NCBI GenBank assembly: GCA_005239635.1
Contig: SBBQ01000073.1
Span: forward strand, 1 to 45,519
DNA from: Uliginosibacterium gangwonense
GTDB taxonomy: Bacteria; Pseudomonadota; Gammaproteobacteria; Burkholderiales; Rhodocyclaceae
Direction: 5' to 3'
DNA length: 45,519 nt
In this document: positions 6,679-15,509 of the stretch, in pieces
Layout of the letters: each line of letters opens with the position of its first letter
Position numbering within the stretch: position 1 is the stretch's first letter
Translations under genes and position numbers: made by a program
The notes under the pieces: generated by a model
Told to the model about the DNA's origin: nothing
The model's input: only the letters and a program-made list of their open reading frames with translations
Database searches by the model: none

Positions 6679-9633
6679 TTAATACTGTTGTTGCGTACCG
6701 CCGAACACCGGGTCGGAAGTAGATTGATTAATAATGCCGTAGCCTGGCACGGTACGTTTGAGCGTTTCGAGCGGGTTGGACCCAATTCGCGCCAAGCCGT
6801 TCAACTCCAGCTGCACGAAGAATGAGGTATTAAAGGCCGGGGTGCCATTGTTTACATCGCCGGAGATCCCCGTTGCCAATCGTTGCACAACAAAGCGCAG
6901 CGCCCAGCAACCTGCGTCGTACTCTACACCACCCAACGACTCGACAATGCGCCGATCTTGCAACGAATAGTTATAGCGACCAACGCCATACCAACCGGCC
7001 GCGATCGGCCACTGCCCAGATATGTCGATTTCGCGCAATGTATTGCGCTGGAAGCGGTAGGCCACATTGGCGACCTTTAGCATGCCGGGGTTGTAGCGCA
7101 CACCCACTTTAAAGCGCTGTAAATGATTCTGGTCTGAATCGTACTGAACCGCACTATCAAGCCAAGTATTGGCCCACACGCGTCCACTCACTGCCGCCAA
7201 ATAGTCGGAGAGATGTCGGGTGCGAGGCACGTCCGTCGGCAACAACGTTACGCGCTGATCTGCAAGATAGTATCGAGAGCCGACTGCAGCACGGAAAGTC
7301 TCTTCGCCATTGGCCGGATCAATAAAGCGTGTCGTCAAGGCCCCGGTCACTTGGTTGGCATCGGCGATGCGGTCTGAGCCTACGTACAGGTTATCTGAGA
7401 AAATCTGCGAGAAATTAAAGTCTGCCGCGGCGGTATCAAATAGTGGAATGTTGTTTTGATTGCGATACGGAACGTAGTTATAGAACAAACGCGGCTCCAG
7501 CGTTTGACTCCACATCTTGCCGCCAAACTCGGTATCTCGCTCAAACACCACACCACTATCAATTGAGAACATCGGCACGGTGCGAGTAATTTGTCCCGGC
7601 ACACCGGCAGCCTGGCGCGTAAGGTCATAGCGCGTGTAATGCACACCTAACTTAGGCGTGATGTAAGCCGCACTATTTTGAATAGGCAACGCGAACTGCG
7701 GATTAAGTACCAGGCGGTTTGCTTCAACCAATGTTGGATGTGAAAACGCAGCGTAATTCGCATTCAAGGACCACGTCGAACCCCAACGGCCATCCGGCTG
7801 ATAGGCATTGAGCGACAGCTCAGGCAATTTTGCGTAGGGCAAACTCGTGCTTTGCAACACTTGGTATTTTTGCACTAAGGCAGACGCCGTCCACCAGCCA
7901 TACGGGTTGTAGGTTAGGCGACCTTCACGCAAAAGATAACTCTGAGACGTCGTCGTCAGACGCGTACCCAAGTCCGTGTAGTAGTCTTTATCGGATGCGC
8001 CGTTTAAACTCAGCGTGCCTTCGAAGCCTGGCGCAAAATGTTGCTGATGCGAAATTTGGTAGGCACTTCGTTGCTGCCCCGTGACTTGATCGCGGCCCAA
8101 ATATTCGCCACGTAGCGTACCGTTGTACCTCGTATCAAGATATCGAAATTCGCCATTGAGCTGTACACCGCGTCTCGACATTACACGGGGCGCAATGGTG
8201 GCATCCATATTGGGCGCGATATTCCAATACCACGGAATATAGGCATCGACGCCAGTTCGATTGCTGCTACCGATTGTGGGCGGCAACAAACCCGTTTTGC
8301 GATTGTTGTTCAGCGAGAAATCTAGCCAAGGTGAATATAAGATCGGCACATCTTTAAACACGATACGTGTATCGCGGGCCACACCGAGATCGCGGTCAAA
8401 GTCGAGATCAATGTCGCCCGATTGCACATACCAATCTTTATTACCGGGCTCACAAGTACTAAAGGTTGCGTTACGTAGGCGATAACGGTTCTCGCCATCC
8501 AACTCAATACGATCTGCCTCACCATGCCCCGTGTTACTACCGCGTGGCAATGGGCGATCACGTCGTTTCGGTGTGCGTTCTAACGAATATTCAGCGTTGT
8601 TCATGAAACCTTCGCTGGTATCCATTCGCAAGAACAATTCCGGCCCAGACAACACGTCGCGGCCACGTTGCAAGCGTACATGACCGTTTGCAGATACTTC
8701 ATTCGCAACCTGATCGTAGTTCAGGCTGTCAGCATTAATTGATATGCCCTGGCGACGTAACTCAACTTGCCCTTCAAGATGTACCACATCATCTGTACGG
8801 CCATCCATGCGCTGCGCCATTACAAAAACAGGCGCATCCGGCACCTTACTTTGTTCGGCCGGATCCAGTTGCATTAACGAAGCTTTGCGCAGCGAAAGCG
8901 TCGGGAAAATTTCGCGCTCTTGATACGGCATTTCAGGTGTTTCGAGCACTTCGGTTGCTGGCAACAACGAAACAGATTGCACAGGCTCGTCGACCAAGGC
9001 AGATCGGTCCAGCCGACCGATCACACCTTCTCCATCTCGCAAACCACCCTCATGCGAGCCAGATTCACGTGCAACGATCGGCGCAGCTAATGCAATCGGC
9101 TCCACCTGCGATGTTTTGGGTGTGCTCTCAAGACTCGACGTCGTCAATCGAGTCGATTCAGAACTCGGCTCGCGCACTGTGTTTGTAGCAGCCTTGAGCG
9201 CGGGCATTTCTTGCGAAGGTGCCGCGCTGATTGCGTTCGGTTTCTCTGTTACAACTGGCTGCACCGCGTCCTTCGATGCATTGGCAATAGCCGCTGCTTG
9301 CTCGGGAGATTTCGCTGATTTTTTGTGCTGGTTGCGAGGCGAAGCCTCGCTTGAATTTGTCGCAACAACATCCGACTTAGATGCGCGAACCTTTTTCGCC
9401 TGCTTAATTTTTTCGTGCGGGACGGATGCCGGCAATGCTGGCGCCGACAATACCTGTGATTGCGGCGGCGCAGGCTCAGCAGCGGCAGGCTCCGGACGAA
9501 AAGCATCGGCATCGACCGGCGGGCGCGGCTGTCCCAGCAAATCCGGATTGATGCGTAAGGGTGCCAGCCCTTCAGCGGCCATTAAGCTGCCACTCGCCCA
9601 ATACACCAAGAGGGATACGATACGTTTGCGCAC
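6679..9633 (-). CDS. lptD: LPS-assembly outer-membrane protein LptD with long N-terminal linker
   Basis: LptD is the outer-membrane barrel that, with LptE, inserts lipopolysaccharide into the outer leaflet. The protein has 984 residues against about 780-800 in E. coli. The extra length is a Pro/Ala/Ser/Lys-rich, low-complexity segment between the signal peptide (residues 1-20, ending SLMAAEG) and the OstA-like jellyroll, which starts near residue 270 (HLEGQVELRRQGISINAD). The large LptD_C barrel follows. Only two cysteines are visible, C394 (FSTCEPG) and C909 (DAGCWALRF). That matches one non-consecutive disulfide, instead of the two in E. coli, whose CC pair is reduced here to GC. The start is GTG at 9633, with a weak ribosome-binding site. 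It is the first gene of lptD-surA-pdxA-rsmA and divergent from amgK. Confidence 0.95.
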   Translation of the reverse strand: MRKRIVSLLVYWASGSLMAAEGLAPLRINPDLLGQPRPPVDADAFRPEPAAAEPAPPQSQVLSAPALPASVPHEKIKQAKKVRASKSDVVATNSSEASPRNQHKKSAKSPEQAAAIANASKDAVQPVVTEKPNAISAAPSQEMPALKAATNTVREPSSESTRLTTSSLESTPKTSQVEPIALAAPIVARESGSHEGGLRDGEGVIGRLDRSALVDEPVQSVSLLPATEVLETPEMPYQEREIFPTLSLRKASLMQLDPAEQSKVPDAPVFVMAQRMDGRTDDVVHLEGQVELRRQGISINADSLNYDQVANEVSANGHVRLQRGRDVLSGPELFLRMDTSEGFMNNAEYSLERTPKRRDRPLPRGSNTGHGEADRIELDGENRYRLRNATFSTCEPGNKDWYVQSGDIDLDFDRDLGVARDTRIVFKDVPILYSPWLDFSLNNNRKTGLLPPTIGSSNRTGVDAYIPWYWNIAPNMDATIAPRVMSRRGVQLNGEFRYLDTRYNGTLRGEYLGRDQVTGQQRSAYQISHQQHFAPGFEGTLSLNGASDKDYYTDLGTRLTTTSQSYLLREGRLTYNPYGWWTASALVQKYQVLQSTSLPYAKLPELSLNAYQPDGRWGSTWSLNANYAAFSHPTLVEANRLVLNPQFALPIQNSAAYITPKLGVHYTRYDLTRQAAGVPGQITRTVPMFSIDSGVVFERDTEFGGKMWSQTLEPRLFYNYVPYRNQNNIPLFDTAAADFNFSQIFSDNLYVGSDRIADANQVTGALTTRFIDPANGEETFRAAVGSRYYLADQRVTLLPTDVPRTRHLSDYLAAVSGRVWANTWLDSAVQYDSDQNHLQRFKVGVRYNPGMLKVANVAYRFQRNTLREIDISGQWPIAAGWYGVGRYNYSLQDRRIVESLGGVEYDAGCWALRFVVQRLATGISGDVNNGTPAFNTSFFVQLELNGLARIGSNPLETLKRTVPGYGIINQSTSDPVFGGTQQQY

Positions 9634-9856
9634 GCGACCAGGCCTGTATTTTCGAATCCGTGACCGACAAACAGCGCGCTATACAAAACACGCTTGATTC
9701 TGCCTAATTCACGACCATTAGCGACTGTTTCGCCAATCAAGCCGGGGCAAAACTCGCCCACGGCATTCATGCCCAACAAATTCAATGCCAGTTAAACACC
9801 AATGCATGCAGCTAGTACTGCCACATTGGCTTAAAATGCGATTTTATCACCCAAGA

Positions 9857-9897
9857 GGCCGCCTGCGGCCCGAGCCAACAACTCTTAATTGGCTCGG
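9857..9897. promoter_or_regulatory. Two adjacent inverted repeats upstream of amgK
   Basis: Two perfect inverted repeats lie in the 291-bp divergent gap between lptD and amgK. GGCCGC-CT-GCGGCC covers 9857-9870; CCGAGCCAA and TTGGCTCGG cover 9870-9878 and 9889-9897 with a 10-nt loop. They end 27 bp before the chosen amgK start, so they could form hairpins in its leader RNA or act as an operator. There is no U-tract, so a terminator is unlikely. No confident sigma-70 promoter was found in the rest of the gap. Confidence 0.4.
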
Positions 9898-9924
9898 CCA
9901 AAAGCACCTGTTTCTGGAATGACC

Positions 9925-10965
9925 ATGTCTGCCGCGCCAACAGCACACTCTGCCGCACACTCTAATGACCCGCGCCTTTCGACCCTACATATCTGGCTCA
10001 ACAACCAGCTAGACCAAGGCTTGCGATCGCTTGAGCCCGCTTCGGCCGACGCCAGCTTCCGACGCTATTTTCGCGCGACTTTGGCTGATGGCAGTACCCG
10101 CATCGTGATGGATGCCCCACCCGACCGGGAAGACTGCACGCCTTGGCTACGTATTCAGGCCTTATTTGGCGGCGCCGGCGTACATGTCCCCACCGTCTAT
10201 GCACAAGATTTGCAGCACGGCTTCTTGCTCCTCTCTGACTTAGGCAACACCACCTTTCTGCAAGCAATCACTGCCGATAACGCCGCGCAGCTTTATAGCG
10301 AGGCAGCAGACGCCCTCATCCGCATTCAGACCAGCAGCCTGCCGGGCGTCCTGCCCACCTACGACGGTGAACGGCTCATGAACGAGCTGCGGCTATTTCC
10401 GGACTGGTACATCGGCCAGCACCGCAAAGCCACATTGAGCGAAGCGCAGCAAAAACAGCTACAAACCATGTTTGAGCAAATTGTCGCCGTCAATCTCGCC
10501 GAGCCACAGGTGTACGTGCATCGTGATTACCACTCGCGTAACCTGATGCTGACACCGCACAACAACCCGGGCATTATTGATTTTCAAGATGCCGTTTATG
10601 GCCCAGTAAGCTACGACCTTGTGAGTCTTTTCAAGGACGCATACATTGACTGGGACGAAGCTCAGGTACTGGACTGGCTGATCCGTTATTGGGAAAAGGC
10701 CCGCAAAGCAGGGGTACCCGTTCGCACAGACTTCTCAGAGTTTTATCGCGACTACGAATGGATGGGCGTACAGCGACACCTTAAAGTGCTCGGCATTTTC
10801 GCGCGCCTTTACCACCGTGATGGCAAAGAGGGTTATTTGAAAGACATACCACGCGTTGCCCTTTACCTGCACCGCGCTTGCGAGCGTTACCGCGAACTGC
10901 GACCACTCGCAGCGTTATTGCAAGATTTAGAAGGACGTGAAGTCTCGGCAGGCTACACGTTCTAA
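9925..10965 (+). CDS. amgK: N-acetylmuramate/N-acetylglucosamine anomeric kinase (AmgK-like)
   Basis: A member of the aminoglycoside phosphotransferase (APH) superfamily. AmgK phosphorylates MurNAc and GlcNAc at C-1 in the peptidoglycan recycling route known from Pseudomonas. The Brenner-type catalytic loop is intact (HRDYHSRNLML, about residues 212-222), followed by the metal-binding IIDFQDAVYGP. The frame is open upstream to a TTG at 9889. The ATG at 9925 is preferred because GGA lies 6 nt upstream; an ATG at 9919 is an alternative. The gene is 31 bp upstream of murU and divergent from lptD, the arrangement known for the AmgK-MurU salvage pair, which supports the specific assignment over a generic APH. 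Confidence 0.85.
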   Translation: MSAAPTAHSAAHSNDPRLSTLHIWLNNQLDQGLRSLEPASADASFRRYFRATLADGSTRIVMDAPPDREDCTPWLRIQALFGGAGVHVPTVYAQDLQHGFLLLSDLGNTTFLQAITADNAAQLYSEAADALIRIQTSSLPGVLPTYDGERLMNELRLFPDWYIGQHRKATLSEAQQKQLQTMFEQIVAVNLAEPQVYVHRDYHSRNLMLTPHNNPGIIDFQDAVYGPVSYDLVSLFKDAYIDWDEAQVLDWLIRYWEKARKAGVPVRTDFSEFYRDYEWMGVQRHLKVLGIFARLYHRDGKEGYLKDIPRVALYLHRACERYRELRPLAALLQDLEGREVSAGYTF

Positions 10966-10996
10966 CACCCAACATTTTTCAGCGAGAACACATACC

Positions 10997-11689
10997 GTGA
11001 AAGCAATGATTTTGGCCGCAGGACGCGGCGAGCGCATGCGCCCTCTGACCGATAACACACCCAAGCCCTTGCTAGAGGTTGGTGGCAAACCCCTGATCGT
11101 GTGGCATATCGAACGCCTAGCCGATGCCAACTTTAAAGAAATCGTCATCAACCATTCGCACCTCGGCGACCAATTGATTGAAACCATCGGCAGCGGCAAG
11201 CGCTGGGGTGTTCGCATCTCTTGGTCTGCAGAACCGGAAACCGCGCTCGAAACAGCGGGTGGCATTGCTCATGCGCTACCGCTACTCGGCTTCGCACCCT
11301 TCCTCGTTGTGAACGGCGATATCTGGACCGACTACGAATACAGCTACGCCCACGGTATTGGTGGCGAACTTGCCAATCACAACAAGCTGGCGCACATCGT
11401 GATGGTCCCGAACCCACCGCACAACCCAGAGGGTGACTTTGGTTTGATGCACGAACACGTAATGGAAGAGTCCGAGTACAAACTCACCTTCGCGGGCATT
11501 GGTATTTATCAACGCCAACTGTTCAACAACGTTGATCCAGACACCCCCACACCGTTGGGGCCGATTTTGCGCGAAGCCATTCGCGAAGACAAAATCAGTG
11601 GCGAATACCACAACGGACATTGGTTCGACGTCGGCACACCAGAGCGTCTCAAAGATGCAGACCGCTTTGTGAAGATGAACTACCTGTAA
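10997..11689 (+). CDS. murU: N-acetylmuramate alpha-1-phosphate uridylyltransferase (MurU-like)
   Basis: A nucleotidyltransferase that makes UDP-MurNAc from MurNAc-1-phosphate, bypassing de novo MurA/MurB synthesis and the fosfomycin-sensitive step. The N-terminal signature MILAAGRGERMRPLT with TPKPLLEVGGKPL is the nucleotide-binding loop of sugar nucleotidyltransferases. VNGDIW carries the metal-binding Asp. The frame begins at 10937, overlapping amgK, but the start taken is GTG at 10997, where family members begin (VKAMILAAG); an ATG at 11006 is possible. The 230 residues match MurU length. It is in one operon with amgK. Confidence 0.87.
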   Translation: MKAMILAAGRGERMRPLTDNTPKPLLEVGGKPLIVWHIERLADANFKEIVINHSHLGDQLIETIGSGKRWGVRISWSAEPETALETAGGIAHALPLLGFAPFLVVNGDIWTDYEYSYAHGIGGELANHNKLAHIVMVPNPPHNPEGDFGLMHEHVMEESEYKLTFAGIGIYQRQLFNNVDPDTPTPLGPILREAIREDKISGEYHNGHWFDVGTPERLKDADRFVKMNYL

Positions 11690-11728
11690 TTTCATTTCAA
11701 ATCGCGCTGCCCGACCATCGGAACACAC

Positions 11729-13066
11729 ATGAACATCGACAGCTTTGTTGCTCGCAGACATGAGTTGGCACGCCGCATGCAGCACGGCGTGGCGGTGATC
11801 GCAACTGCGCCCGAAAAATTGCGTAACCGCGATACGCATTATGGCTTTCGGCCTGACAGTTATTTTCATCACCTCACGGGGTTCGATGAGCCGGAAGCTG
11901 TCTTGGTCGTCATTGCTGGCGCCTCACCGCGCTCTGTGTTGTTTTGTCGTGAGCGAGATGAGCTTCGCGAAATTTGGGACGGCTACCGCATGGGGCCGGA
12001 ACGTGCGAAGGCGCAGCTTGGGGTAGACGAGGCATTTCCCATTAGCCAGTTCGAGACCAAGCTGGCCGAGCTCATTGCCAATCAGCAGCAGCTCTATTAC
12101 ATGACCGGAAGTGATGCCGCATGGGATGCGCGCATGATGAGCGTGCTAAACACCGTGCGTGCGCAAGCACGCGCAGGTGTTAGTGCCCCCGCTATCTTGA
12201 GTGACGTCAGCGTTTTTTTAGACGACATGCGACTCATTAAAGACGCGGATGAAATTGCCATCATGCAGCGTGCGGCAGACATTTCGGCTGAGGCGCACAA
12301 ACGCGCCATGCGCACCACACAACCCGGGCGCTACGAATACGAAATTGAAGCAGAACTGCTCTACGAATTTCGCCGACAAGGCAGCCAAGCGCCTGCTTAT
12401 GGCAGCATCGTAGCCAGCGGCGCAGGCGCCTGCGTTTTGCATTACGTGAGCAACAATCGCCAAATGCAAGATGGCGAACTCTTACTCATCGATGCGGGTT
12501 GCGAGCTCGATGGCTACGCGTCAGACATTACACGGACCTTCCCCGTCAATGGCGTCTTTAGCCCCGCACAACGCGACGTATACCAACTCGTACTCGACGC
12601 GCAATCGGCCGCCATTGCAACGCTGCGTCCCGGTGCCAAGTTTATTGACGACCACGATGTGGCCGTGCGCGTGCTCACGCAAGGGCTTATTGATCTCGGC
12701 TTGCTGAGCGATACGCTCGACCAAGCAATTGAAAGCGGTAGCTACAAGCGCTATTACATGCACCGCACGGGCCATTGGCTGGGCCGCGACGTGCATGACG
12801 CCGGCAGCTATCGCGGTCGTCCCAAAGCAGATTCTTTTGAAACAGAAGAATGGTGCACGCTAGAAGCGGGTATGGTGCTTACCGTTGAGCCCGGGCTCTA
12901 TATTCGACCCGCAGACGATATTCCCAAACACTTTTGGAATATTGGTGTGCGCATTGAAGATGATGCGCTGATCACCCCCGATGGCTGTCGCATACTGAGC
13001 CACGCTGCCCCCAAAACCATCTCGGACATTGAAAACTTGATGGCCGAAACTCACCATGCCAACTAG
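11729..13066 (+). CDS. pepP: Xaa-Pro aminopeptidase (PepP)
   Basis: M24B dinuclear-metal aminopeptidase that removes the N-terminal residue from peptides with proline in second position. The 445 residues comprise an AMP_N domain (about 1-135, from FVARRHELARRM) and a pita-bread catalytic domain. All five metal-ligand regions are visible: LLIDAGCELDGYASDITRTF with two Asp, HRTGHWLGRDVHDAG with the His, LEAGMVLTVEPGLYI with Glu, and GVRIEDDALIT with the last Glu. Its 3' end overlaps ubiH by 11 bp, repeating the pepP-ubiH order of many gammaproteobacteria and betaproteobacteria. Confidence 0.96.
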   Translation: MNIDSFVARRHELARRMQHGVAVIATAPEKLRNRDTHYGFRPDSYFHHLTGFDEPEAVLVVIAGASPRSVLFCRERDELREIWDGYRMGPERAKAQLGVDEAFPISQFETKLAELIANQQQLYYMTGSDAAWDARMMSVLNTVRAQARAGVSAPAILSDVSVFLDDMRLIKDADEIAIMQRAADISAEAHKRAMRTTQPGRYEYEIEAELLYEFRRQGSQAPAYGSIVASGAGACVLHYVSNNRQMQDGELLLIDAGCELDGYASDITRTFPVNGVFSPAQRDVYQLVLDAQSAAIATLRPGAKFIDDHDVAVRVLTQGLIDLGLLSDTLDQAIESGSYKRYYMHRTGHWLGRDVHDAGSYRGRPKADSFETEEWCTLEAGMVLTVEPGLYIRPADDIPKHFWNIGVRIEDDALITPDGCRILSHAAPKTISDIENLMAETHHAN

Positions 13067-14258
13067 TCATTGCCAATTGCTCATTGCCGGAGCCGGGCCA
13101 GTCGGTTTGTCGCTCGCCACCGCACTACAAAATAGCGGCGTAACGGTAACGCTGGCAGACGCTCGCGCTGCAGGTGCTTGCCTTGAAGACCGGCGTGTAC
13201 TGGCTCTCTCCCACGGCTCAAAACAAATTTTGCAGCAACTCGGCGCGTGGCCCCACATCGAAGCGACCGGCGCGGCGACACCTATTCGACAAATTCACGT
13301 ATCACAACAAGGCGGGCTCGGTCGCACACGCATTGATGCCGATGAACTTCACGTACCTGCGTTGGGCTATGTGGTACCCGCCAGTGAAGTGAGCCGCGCG
13401 CTGTTGAACACACTACCCGTCGATGCGGTGCAGTACGACACTCGCGTGATCGAGGCGCATGAAGGTGCAGCCAACGCAGAGGAAAATGGTGACGAAGGCG
13501 TAAACATCACGCTGCAAACATCAGCAGAGGTTACCCATCAACATGCCGATGTTTTGGCGTGGTGTGAGGGCACGATTCAACCCTCATCCACCAGCGACAC
13601 ACCGCAACCTGTGCGAGAGCATGATTACGCACAACATGCGCTGATTGGCAAAGCCCAGCCGATTGGCGGGCATCGCCACATTGCATACGAGCGCTTTACG
13701 CCACACGGCCCCATTGCACTGCTACCCATGCAGGGTGGCTATTCAGTGGTGTTTACCTGCCCGAGCGATCAGCTTAGTTTTTATACCAGCCTGAGTGAGG
13801 CTGAAATGATTTCGCTACTCGAACGCGAATTTAATGGGCGCATCCACTTTGAAAACGTGAGCCCACTGATCAGCTTTCCACTAGGCTTGCGCGTACGACG
13901 CGAACGCACAACATCGCATCAAGTTTGGCTCGGCAACGCCGCGCAAACCTTGCACCCCGTTGCGGGACAGGGCTTTAATTTAGCGCTACGAGATGTGATG
14001 GAACTCGCGCAAGCATGGCGCAGTGCAGGTCACACCACGCAATCCATCCCCAATGTATTGGCGCAATTTGCCAAACAACGTCAGCTGGATCGTGCTGGCA
14101 CGATTGGCTTTACCGACATGCTGGTACGCCTGTTTAGCAATGCCAATCCTTTGCTCAAACACGCACGCGGCGCAGGATTGTTGGCGCTCGATTTGTGCCC
14201 ACCAGCACGCCACTTTGTCGCACGCCGCATGATGTTTGGCGCGCGCGCTTGGCCGTAA
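13056..14258 (+). CDS. ubiH: UbiH/COQ6-family FAD monooxygenase of ubiquinone synthesis
   Basis: Flavin monooxygenase, probably 2-octaprenyl-6-methoxyphenol hydroxylase, acting in ubiquinone biosynthesis. The N-terminal FAD dinucleotide-binding motif is LLIAGAGPVGLSLATAL (residues 8-24). The second FAD motif, LGNAAQTLHPVAGQGFNLALRD (two parts around residues 295-315), has GN where UbiF or VisC usually have GD, a form also found in UbiH itself. The 400 residues match the family. Translation is coupled to pepP by the 11-bp overlap, and the pepP-ubiH order supports UbiH over UbiI or UbiF. Which ring position it hydroxylates cannot be read from sequence. Confidence 0.88.
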   Translation: MPTSHCQLLIAGAGPVGLSLATALQNSGVTVTLADARAAGACLEDRRVLALSHGSKQILQQLGAWPHIEATGAATPIRQIHVSQQGGLGRTRIDADELHVPALGYVVPASEVSRALLNTLPVDAVQYDTRVIEAHEGAANAEENGDEGVNITLQTSAEVTHQHADVLAWCEGTIQPSSTSDTPQPVREHDYAQHALIGKAQPIGGHRHIAYERFTPHGPIALLPMQGGYSVVFTCPSDQLSFYTSLSEAEMISLLEREFNGRIHFENVSPLISFPLGLRVRRERTTSHQVWLGNAAQTLHPVAGQGFNLALRDVMELAQAWRSAGHTTQSIPNVLAQFAKQRQLDRAGTIGFTDMLVRLFSNANPLLKHARGAGLLALDLCPPARHFVARRMMFGARAWP

Positions 14259-14315
14259 CCCAGCAATAGACTTTATCGTCAGGTTATTTGCGGTCTCTGG
14301 CATTAGCTCAGCAGC

Positions 14316-14504
14316 TCAAACATCGTGTTTGAGTTCGCGTCGCACTTGCTCTTTTTGCAATGCGCGCTTCGCGCGCTTGTCGCGCCGCGAATGTGCGCCA
14401 CCCTTTGCCAATAGCGGGTTGGTCGCCATGAGATTGCGCGGAGCAATGACCGGCATTGTTGAGCCTTGGAGCACGCGAGGCACGTGCTGTTTAGCGCGCT
14501 TCAT
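14316..14504 (-). CDS. Small basic protein downstream of bioC
   Basis: A 62-residue, Lys/Arg-rich ORF starting 9 bp after the bioC stop, with AAGG 7 nt before its ATG. It reads MKRAKQHVPR at the start, has a central NPLLAKGGAHSRRDKRAKR, and ends in a charged helix (about residues 41-60). The NPLL-KGGxH core followed by a charged helix resembles short uncharacterised proteins of betaproteobacteria, from memory only. No function is suggested. The tight spacing and the ribosome-binding site favour a real gene over chance; the competing plus-strand frame has neither. Of the biotin genes, only bioB and bioC lie immediately upstream. Confidence 0.6.
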   Translation of the reverse strand: MKRAKQHVPRVLQGSTMPVIAPRNLMATNPLLAKGGAHSRRDKRAKRALQKEQVRRELKHDV

Positions 14505-14513
14505 AGCTTTACC

Positions 14514-15491
14514 TTAACCACCACGCATGCGCCGCAAGCGCGAGACGTCTGGCGCGCCCCGGCCTGGCTCGAAGCGCACAATGGCATGACCGTCTGGCGT
14601 GTGTTTAGATTCTGCACGCCAAGCGTGTCCGTACACAATTTCGAACGTCGCAGGCAGACGCGAGGCAATCTCGCCTAGCGTGTCTACCTCATCTCGACGC
14701 TGTACATCATAGGTTGATACCAAGCGCTGCCACTGACGAGGCGTAATCAAACCACGCGTCCGACTCTGCAAAGCAGACACTGCGCCAGCCCAACGTAAAT
14801 CTTGAATCAATGCGGTGAGATCAGCGTAGGTGAGCGTAATGCGCTCCATGTCCATTACTGGCTCCGCAAACCCAGCATGAACGAGCATGTCGCCCAAGTC
14901 GTGCATATCAATAAAGCCGTGCACGCGTCCGGGCAAACCTGCTTGGCGACATGCCGCACGTAATTCGCGCAAGCTATCTGGACCGAGCGTTGTAAAACTG
15001 AGCAAACCGTCGACGCGAATCACGCGATGCAATTCTTGCAAAACGGCGGGCACATCATTGCACCAATGCAAGGCGAGGTTTGACCACGCCATATCAAAAC
15101 TGCGTGAAGCAAATGGCAAACGCGCCAGATCTGCACAGGTTAAATTTGCGTGCTCTGATCGAATGCCCAACAAGCCCGCCAAACGCCCCGCTTCACGCAG
15201 AGTGCGTGCCAACCAACTTTCACGCGTACGAATGGTTTGCAGCATGGGCAACGCCATATCCATCCCAACAATTTGAGCGCGCGGATAGCGTTGCGATAGC
15301 TCTGCAAGGTCTTCGCCTTGGCCGCAACCCGCGTCTAAAACTCGGGTCGGTTGTAAGGTCACGAGATCTAAGCGCTCTGCCATACGGCGCGCAACTTCTC
15401 GGTCTAAAACATTGGCGCGCGCATAGTTTGCTGCGGCATTGGCAAAGCGCTGCCGCACCAACTTATTGTCGAGCGCGGGCGGTTGACTCAT
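14514..15491 (-). CDS. bioC: Malonyl-ACP O-methyltransferase BioC
   Basis: Class I SAM-dependent methyltransferase that esterifies malonyl-ACP so that fatty-acid synthesis can build the pimeloyl chain of biotin. The SAM-binding motif I is VLDAGCGQGEDLAEL (about residues 50-64), followed by VGMDMALPML and the motif IV region DMAWSNLALHWCND, which is typical of BioC. The protein is 325 residues, longer than E. coli BioC (about 250), with the extra length in the C-terminal half. It starts 18 bp after bioB on the same strand. A generic methyltransferase is the alternative, but the bioB context makes BioC likely. Confidence 0.87.
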   Translation of the reverse strand: MSQPPALDNKLVRQRFANAAANYARANVLDREVARRMAERLDLVTLQPTRVLDAGCGQGEDLAELSQRYPRAQIVGMDMALPMLQTIRTRESWLARTLREAGRLAGLLGIRSEHANLTCADLARLPFASRSFDMAWSNLALHWCNDVPAVLQELHRVIRVDGLLSFTTLGPDSLRELRAACRQAGLPGRVHGFIDMHDLGDMLVHAGFAEPVMDMERITLTYADLTALIQDLRWAGAVSALQSRTRGLITPRQWQRLVSTYDVQRRDEVDTLGEIASRLPATFEIVYGHAWRAESKHTPDGHAIVRFEPGRGAPDVSRLRRMRGG

Positions 15492-15509
15492 GATGAATGT
15501 AAGCGCCGC

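Noticed and set aside
9116-9697. Long plus-strand open frame (193 codons) antisense to the lptD N-terminus
   Set aside because: It mirrors the low-complexity lptD segment, has a Ser/Ala/Gly-rich composition without domains, no ribosome-binding site, and lptD is certain on the other strand.
11282-11872. 196-codon minus-strand frame across murU and pepP
   Set aside because: It is antisense to two well-conserved genes, with no family resemblance and no plausible start signal.
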